Notes under the pieces: generated by a model
What the model was told of the DNA's origin: nothing
The model's input: only the letters and a program-made list of their open reading frames with translations
The model's database searches: none
Part shown: positions 58,652 to 64,000 of the stretch, piece by piece
Layout: each line of letters begins with the position of its first letter
Position numbering within the stretch: the first letter of the stretch is position 1
Position numbers and translations under genes: made by a program
Origin: Hemerocallis citrina
Taxonomy: Eukaryota; Streptophyta; Magnoliopsida; Asparagales; Asphodelaceae
DNA: 64,000 nucleotides
Assembly (NCBI GenBank): GCA_017893485.1
Contig: CM030363.1
Span: 84,001,230 to 84,065,229 of the forward strand
Direction: 5' to 3'

Positions 58652-61600
58652 TCAAACATGCAAAATATTAGCCAGGTTCATGCAATGCTTGAACTTGGCT
58701 GCCCCAACAACTTTGGTTAACATATCCGCAGGATTATCAGCTGTTCCAATCTTCACCAAATGAATATCACCATCCTTTATCAAATCACGCACAAAATGAT
58801 AACGAATATCAATATGTTTGGTCCTCGAATGATGAACTTGGTTCTTCGCTAAATGAATAGCACTCTGACTGTCACAGTGTACCTCCACCTTCTCCCAATG
58901 AATCCCCAAGCTCTTCAAAAGTCCATGTATCCAAATGGCTTCCTTCATGGCCTCAGCCACCGCCATGTATTCAGCCTCAGTAGTAGACAACGCTACAGTG
59001 GACTGCAAATTTGACCTCCAACTTATAGGTGCCCTAGCCATAGTAAACAAATAGCCTGTAGTAGACCGCCTCTTATCTAGATCACCTGCATAGTCAGAAT
59101 CAACATAACCCACCAATAACCTGCTAATATTGTCATCCCTTTCAAATTTCAAACCCACATCTGTGGTGCCACTTATGTACCTCAAAATCCATTTAGCCGC
59201 TTGCCAATGCTCTTTGCCTGGATCATGCATATATCGACTAACCATACTCACCGCCTGAGAGATGTCTGGTCGAGTACAAACCATGGCATACATCAAACTT
59301 CCAACCACACTAGTGTAAGGTACATTCGCCATATACTGTCTCTCCTCATCTGAACTTGGAGACTGAGAAGCACTAATTCTGAAATGAGTGGCTAAGGGTG
59401 TACTGACTGGCTTAGTTTTCTCATCTATACCAAACCGTTTCAGCACCTTCAAAAGATATTGCTTCTGTGTCAAACTCACTATGCCCTTTGCTCTGTCTCT
59501 TGCTATCTCCATCCCAAGTATCTTCTTGGCTTCACCAAGATCCTTCATCTCGAACTCAGAACTCAACTGATTCTTCAAATTTTGAATCTCCTTAGCATTT
59601 TTAGAGGCAATCAACATGTCATCCACATATAATAACAGATATATGAAAGAACCATCCTGCAATTTCCTGAAGTAGACACAATGATCAAACTCACTTCTGG
59701 AATATCTCTGCACCTTCATAAACTGGTCAAACCTCAAATACCACTGCCTTGGAGATTGCTTCAACCCATAGAGAGACTTCTTCAACCTGCAAACACAACT
59801 TTCCTTCCCAGCAATTTTGAACCCATCTGGCTGCGACATATAAATTTCTTCATCTAGATCCCCATGTAAGAACGCAGTCTTCACATCCATCTGTGTCAAT
59901 TCAAGATCAAACTGTGCTACCAATGCCAACAAAATCCGAATAGAAGGATGCTTAACAACCGGAGAGAACACTTCATTATAGTCAATACCTTCCTGTTGAG
60001 CATACCCCTTTGCAACTAGTCTAGCCTTGAACCGAACACTGCCTTTTGGACCTTCTTTCTTCGTATACACCCACTTGCAACCAATTGCTTTCTTCCCCTT
60101 TGGTAGTTGCACTAGATCCCAAGTCTTATTCTTATGAAGCGAGTTCATCTCTTCATCCATAGCAACTTTCCAATCTGCATTTTCTGAACTTCTAGTAGCT
60201 TCTTTGAAGTTGGAGGGAACTTCATCATCCACAATGGGAAGAGCAAATGCAACTGTATCTGTAAAACGAGATGGTCGTTTGATATCTCTTCTTTGCCTTC
60301 TTACTGCAATTGATTCTTCCTGCTGGATAGGAACTTCTTCATCATTCTCAGTATCAACCACATCATCTTCATCTTGGACAGGAACAGGATTTTCAACTGA
60401 CAAATTTTCTAACTCCACCTGTTGGAAAACTCTCCTACCAGTCGACTGATTATTGCCAACAGTCGACTGTCCCGAGCTCCCACTCTTCTGCTGTTCTGGA
60501 CCACCAGTCGACTGCTCCTGTACACCAGTCGACTGTCCCGAGCTTCTTCTACTCACCTGTTGAAGAACTGTCCCACTCTTCTGCTGCTCACCAGTCGACT
60601 GTCCTATACCACCAGTCGACTGTCCCGAGCTAATCATGCTGGTCTCATCAAAAGTCACATCTCTGCTGATTACTAACTTCTTCTGTTCTGGACACCACAA
60701 CCTGTAACCTTTGACACCAGTACTAAAACCAACAAATATAGCCTTTTTGGCTCTTGCATCAAGTTTAGTTTCAGTTACATGAAAATAAGCAGGACAACCA
60801 AATATATGCAAAAAACTATAATCAGATGCAGGTTTACCACTCCATACCTCAATAGGCGTTTTGCCTTCAAGTGCTGCTGATGGTAAACGGTTGACAATGT
60901 GGCTTGCATATATAACAGCTTCTGCCCAAAATGTCTTCTTCAATCCAGACTGTGCTAACATACATCTCACCTTCTCAAGTAAGGTTCTGTTCATCCTTTC
61001 TGCAACCCCATTTTGCTGTGGAGTCTTCCTAACTGTGAAGTGCCTCTGGATCCCTTCATCTTCACACAACTTCAGAAACGGATCGTTCTTGTATTCCCCT
61101 CCATTATCTGACCTCAGAACCTTAATCTTCCTACCAGTCTGATTTTCAACTTTCTTCTTCCAACTTGTGAACAATGTCAAAACTTCATCTTTGTGCTTCA
61201 TGGTATATACCCAAACTCGTCTGGAGTAATCATCAACAAAAGTAACAAACCAGTGTCTTCCACTCATAGAAGGTGTCTGAGTAGGGCCCCAAACATCTGT
61301 GTGCACATAATCGAGGATACCCTTTGTCTGATGTACAGCTGTACCAAATTTCACCCTAGTCTGCTTACCCAAAACACAATGTTCACAAAATTCCAACTTG
61401 CACCCTTTAGCATCTTTAAGCAACCCTTGCTTCACAAGCCCCTGCAAGGCCTTTTCTCCTGCATGCCCGAGTCGCATATGCCACAACCTAGTAGAGTCGG
61501 GAACAACCTGTTTAGGCCTCTCAGTTACACTGGCAGCCTGACCCAAATATGTTTTTCCCTGCAAGAAAAACAAGTTCCTTTTTCTTTGCCCTTTCATCAC

Positions 61601-62818
61601 CACGAGTGATCCGCTAGTCACCTTCAGAATGCCACCTTCACTAGCAAATTTCAATCCACTGGCCTCCAAAGCACCAAGTGAAATCAAATTCTTTTTCAAA
61701 TCTGGAACATACCATACATCTGAAAGCTCTCTAATAAGACCATCGTGCATTAGCAATTCAATCTTCCCGATTCCTACCTTCTTACAAGGTGCATCATTTC
61801 CCATCAAAACTACACCACCATCCATATCCTCCAAAGAAGTAAACCACTCCTTTTTCCAAGACATATGATAGGAGGCTGCTGTATCAAGAAACCATACTTC
61901 TTGATAAAGTGAGGGACTAGAAGCAAGTGCAAAAGAAAAATCCTCGCCACTTTCTAAATTATCAACAGTCACATTTGCAGTCAAATTTTCCTTATTTCGT
62001 AGCTTTGGACAATCCTTTTTCCAATGCCCCCTTTCATGACAGAAAGCACATTCATCTTTGGCCGGTATTTTCCTGTCCTTCGAAACTCCTCTCGATTTGG
62101 AACGAGATTTGTTTCCCTTTTTCCCAGATTTGGACTCAGATCTGGTCTCAGTCCTGCCCCTTACAATCAAAGCTTCAGAAGTTTCTCTATCAACCATTTT
62201 ATCCCTTCTCCTAGTTTCATTATTCAACAAAGCATTTGCAACATCTTCATATTTCACAGTATCTTTTCCATATAATAAAGTAGTTGCTAAATGATCATAA
62301 CTTTCAGGTAATGAATTCAACAGAATTAGGGCTTTATCCTCATCCTTAATTTGCTCATCTAAATTTAACAAATCAGCCAATAATTTATTAAATGATTCAA
62401 CATGAGCATTCATAGACATACCTTCCGTATAGGTGAAGCGAAAAAGTCTCTTCTTCAAATACAGCCGATTCTCCAAACTTTTCCTCATGTATTTGTCTTC
62501 GAGTTTCTTCCACAACACCGCAGCGATGGTATCCCTCATCAAATCGTACTTCTGAGCCTTCTCAATAAAGAGCCGAATAGTCCCACACGCAACTCGATTC
62601 AACTTCTTCCAATCTGCTTCGGACATATCCTTAGGTTTTTCTTTTTCCAAAGCAACATCTTGTTCTTGTTGAACAAGAACATCCAACACCTCACATTGCC
62701 ACATCCCGAAATTGTTTGTCCCATCAAATTTTTCAACTTCAAATTTTGCGTTGTGAATCGTTGTTCTTGACGAACTTGATCCCACAACATCCTTGGTTGC
62801 ATCTGCATCACCCGCCAT
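58652..62818 (-). CDS. Element F copia gag-pol polyprotein, intact
   Basis: 1388 residues without interruption. Gag (about 1-300) with KSLENRLYLKKRLF and the zinc knuckle CAFCHERGHWKKDC (about 257-270); protease FLDTAASYHM (about 310), where the common form is D-S/T-G; integrase with LWHMRLGH, CEHC and the catalytic set VHTDVWG (about 503), RSDNGGEY (about 569) and QQNGVAERMNRTLLE (about 608); a Ser/Gln/Gly-rich linker with six QSTG or QSTV repeats (about 732-793); RT with MDVKTAFLHGDL (about 981) and YVDDMLIAS (about 1062); RNase H with VDSDYAGDLDKRRSTTGY, STTEAEYMAV and KHIDIRYHFVRD (about 1337). Length and order are normal for a copia polyprotein. The start is the first ATG, about 22 bp past the PBS. 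Coding capacity looks functional, though the missing 5' LTR should silence it. Confidence 0.95.
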   Translation of the reverse strand: MAGDADATKDVVGSSSSRTTIHNAKFEVEKFDGTNNFGMWQCEVLDVLVQQEQDVALEKEKPKDMSEADWKKLNRVACGTIRLFIEKAQKYDLMRDTIAAVLWKKLEDKYMRKSLENRLYLKKRLFRFTYTEGMSMNAHVESFNKLLADLLNLDEQIKDEDKALILLNSLPESYDHLATTLLYGKDTVKYEDVANALLNNETRRRDKMVDRETSEALIVRGRTETRSESKSGKKGNKSRSKSRGVSKDRKIPAKDECAFCHERGHWKKDCPKLRNKENLTANVTVDNLESGEDFSFALASSPSLYQEVWFLDTAASYHMSWKKEWFTSLEDMDGGVVLMGNDAPCKKVGIGKIELLMHDGLIRELSDVWYVPDLKKNLISLGALEASGLKFASEGGILKVTSGSLVVMKGQRKRNLFFLQGKTYLGQAASVTERPKQVVPDSTRLWHMRLGHAGEKALQGLVKQGLLKDAKGCKLEFCEHCVLGKQTRVKFGTAVHQTKGILDYVHTDVWGPTQTPSMSGRHWFVTFVDDYSRRVWVYTMKHKDEVLTLFTSWKKKVENQTGRKIKVLRSDNGGEYKNDPFLKLCEDEGIQRHFTVRKTPQQNGVAERMNRTLLEKVRCMLAQSGLKKTFWAEAVIYASHIVNRLPSAALEGKTPIEVWSGKPASDYSFLHIFGCPAYFHVTETKLDARAKKAIFVGFSTGVKGYRLWCPEQKKLVISRDVTFDETSMISSGQSTGGIGQSTGEQQKSGTVLQQVSRRSSGQSTGVQEQSTGGPEQQKSGSSGQSTVGNNQSTGRRVFQQVELENLSVENPVPVQDEDDVVDTENDEEVPIQQEESIAVRRQRRDIKRPSRFTDTVAFALPIVDDEVPSNFKEATRSSENADWKVAMDEEMNSLHKNKTWDLVQLPKGKKAIGCKWVYTKKEGPKGSVRFKARLVAKGYAQQEGIDYNEVFSPVVKHPSIRILLALVAQFDLELTQMDVKTAFLHGDLDEEIYMSQPDGFKIAGKESCVCRLKKSLYGLKQSPRQWYLRFDQFMKVQRYSRSEFDHCVYFRKLQDGSFIYLLLYVDDMLIASKNAKEIQNLKNQLSSEFEMKDLGEAKKILGMEIARDRAKGIVSLTQKQYLLKVLKRFGIDEKTKPVSTPLATHFRISASQSPSSDEERQYMANVPYTSVVGSLMYAMVCTRPDISQAVSMVSRYMHDPGKEHWQAAKWILRYISGTTDVGLKFERDDNISRLLVGYVDSDYAGDLDKRRSTTGYLFTMARAPISWRSNLQSTVALSTTEAEYMAVAEAMKEAIWIHGLLKSLGIHWEKVEVHCDSQSAIHLAKNQVHHSRTKHIDIRYHFVRDLIKDGDIHLVKIGTADNPADMLTKVVGAAKFKHCMNLANILHV
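60439..60622. repeat. Six CAGTCGACTG palindromes in the element F coding linker
   Basis: Copies start at 60439, 60460, 60505, 60526, 60592 and 60613, that is, three pairs each exactly 21 bp apart. On the minus strand each is read as Gln-Ser-Thr-(Gly/Val) in the linker between integrase and RT. The same word forms the LTR cluster at 58235-58379. Confidence 0.93.
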
Positions 62819-62840
62819 CTCCCTCTAGGTCGAACCAACA

Positions 62841-62852
62841 GCTCTGATACCA
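62841..62852 (-). promoter_or_regulatory. Primer binding site of element F
   Basis: TGGTATCAGAGC on the minus strand (initiator tRNA-Met complement), 2 bp from the LTR remnant. Confidence 0.9.
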
Positions 62853-62854
62853 CT

Positions 62855-62919
62855 TGTTGTGCGGAATACAAATCAAACCAACAATCAAACCAACGCGGAA
62901 ACAAAGAGAGAACCAGCGA
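62855..62919 (-). repeat. Truncated 5' LTR of element F (U5 end only)
   Basis: 65 bp matching the first 65 bp of 57919-58440, then an abrupt change to the duplicated flank at 62920. At the junction the LTR (CAGCGA) and the flank (GCTGAATG) share GA, a 2-bp microhomology. Confidence 0.9.
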
Positions 62920-63039
62920 ATGTTATCATTTAAGAGGTTTTACTCTAAATCATTTCCGTTCTGTATGATCATGTTTTAACAAAGATGTCATTACCTTTTC
63001 AGACATTGAAAGTAATCGCTTTATGATGGAGGATCCTTT
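62920..63039. repeat. Right copy of the 120-bp flank duplication
   Basis: Matches 57789-57918 apart from 10 bp missing. After GATCCTTT at 63039 the sequence is unique (CTTATTAG), which should be the original continuation of the target site. Confidence 0.9.
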
Positions 63040-63685
63040 CTTATTAGAACAGCTAGTCACTTAAATTTGAGGAAATAGTCATCTCTGTTTTAAAATATGA
63101 TGCTACTATCTGCTCAGGGTTAGTCATCAGTATCACCCCAATATTGGCTCACATAAACTATTTAGTACTACTAGCAATTTATACTTATTCAATCTTAACT
63201 TATCTATAGATCAATCTATTTGACCTAATCTGGGGCCTCAAAGCTGTATCCACTACGCATTCAGGTGACGTGAATACAGAATCTGACTTCCAACAAGCTA
63301 GGACTTGAATATTTTTAATGTGTATTTTACTATTTTATTCATGTCATAGGTGCCGAGAGTCTTGATTCAACTTGAAAAAGAATTCGGATAGGACCATACA
63401 AGATTCATATCCATTGTAAATTTGTAGGGTCCTCTTTGGGATACAAATTCCACTATGAACTGCAGAATCCATTTGTGTATCCATATTCAATATATGTATT
63501 CCGACCCAGATTTTTAATTATGTAATTCAATGTTCTCCTTGGATCTATTTTCGTTGAAATTCATAACACAAAAAGATTGATGAAAATTGTAATTCACAAC
63601 ACCAGAAAGGATAGCCTATATAATCTTGTGATTCTGTGAGCTTAAAAAAGGAGGAAAGAAAGGGTGGATTTGGATTGGGTACAAG
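63040..63685. other. AT-rich intergenic DNA, no gene seen
   Basis: No recognisable coding or repeat feature. The sequence after the MITE (63820-64000) is also featureless. Confidence 0.6.
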
Positions 63686-63811
63686 CAGGGCCAGCCCTGA
63701 GATAGAGGTTGGAGAGGCGGCCGCCTCGGGCCCCAACTTTTGCACATTTTTAGGGGCTCCCAAATTTAATGGGAGTTCGCCTCGGGCCCCGTGAGCTCAG
63801 GGCCGGCCCTG
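63686..63811. mobile_element. hAT-type MITE (126 bp)
   Basis: Ends CAGGGCCAGCCCTG and CAGGGCCGGCCCTG, each also a palindrome, with 8-bp flanks GGTACAAG (63678-63685) and GGTACGAG (63812-63819) differing at one position. GCCTCGGGCCCC occurs twice inside. Shares its terminus with the MITE at 36252-36599. Confidence 0.82.
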
Positions 63812-64000
63812 GGTACGAGTAATCCGATTGAAGTACCAGATCCAATACTAGACGAACTTCAAAAGGGTATGTATGTTTCTTAACTTTTAAGCTTTTTATT
63901 CCTCTCTGTGCAAAATTAATTATAAGCACGCCATTCATGCAATTTGGCGGAGGACCTGCAAGAGCTTTGTTAGTGCAAGTGCTTACTGTCTGGAAAACGA

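Larger units (their letters stand above)
57919..62919 (-). mobile_element. Element F: Ty1/copia retrotransposon with intact ORF and truncated 5' LTR
   Basis: 3' LTR complete at 57919-58440 (522 bp, TGTTGTGC to CCTACA on the plus strand), purine tract CCAAGGTGGAGAT (minus strand) beside it, polyprotein 58652-62818, PBS at 62841-62852, then only 65 bp of 5' LTR (62855-62919). In those 65 bp the two LTRs look identical. There is no 5-bp target duplication; instead a 120-bp duplication of flanking DNA. Tork-like, related to element E. Lacking U3 and R at its 5' end, this copy should be unable to start its own normal genomic transcript. Confidence 0.9.

Overview
The window is nuclear DNA from a flowering plant, most likely a eudicot. 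It is made almost entirely of transposable elements nested in AT-rich intergenic DNA. Evidence for a plant: Ty3/gypsy Tat elements with a second RNase H and an antisense extra gene, a chromovirus with a C-terminal chromodomain-like segment, three copia elements, mini-Helitrons, MULE, hAT and PIF/Harbinger-type MITEs, and plant-type TATA boxes. The species cannot be named from this sequence. No intact host gene was found. The only host-derived coding sequence is a decayed PIF1-family helicase, now in three pieces. All LTR, TIR and TSD calls below were made by eye on the sequence.

Layout. 1-1737: AT-rich flank with a (TAA)n microsatellite. 1738-15318 (+): Tat-type gypsy element A, 5-bp TSD ATAGC, LTRs about 7% different, gag-pol full of stops and frameshifts. 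15324-17949: unclassified spacer. 17955-31794 (-): Tat element B of the same family, TSD GTACC, LTRs with about three differences in 651 bp, gag-pol broken by only two TAG codons. A and B lie tail to tail. Each carries a divergent antisense gene (aORF) with its own TATA box and two positionally conserved GT-AG introns, flanked on both sides by hairpin-bearing tandem arrays.

31800-45000: a MITE with TTA TSD (33254-33922), a 215-bp Helitron (34144-34358), a related MITE ending at 35944, a MULE (36168-37752, 10-bp TSD) that contains a hAT MITE (36252-36599, 8-bp TSD), two SINE-like sequences, a wrecked copia element (38310-about 42355), a Helitron that itself contains a 5'-truncated LINE-like retroposon (43481-44212), and another mini-Helitron (44364-44602).

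44603-56252: the PIF1 helicase pseudogene, split by a copia element on the minus strand (45471-50197, TSD AAGAT) and by a Reina-like chromovirus on the plus strand (50499-55965, TSD GATTG). 56253-64000: a third MITE (56333-56865), then copia element F (57919-62919, minus) with an uninterrupted 1388-residue polyprotein, and a 126-bp hAT MITE (63686-63811).

The two most unusual observations both concern element F. First, a 10-bp palindrome (CAGTCGACTG) occurs in clusters with spacing near 21 bp, both in the LTR upstream of the TATA box and in the coding linker between integrase and reverse transcriptase. Second, its right end is not an LTR end: only 65 bp of the 5' LTR remains, and it is fused to a 120-bp copy of the left flanking DNA, which implies a non-standard integration or repair event.
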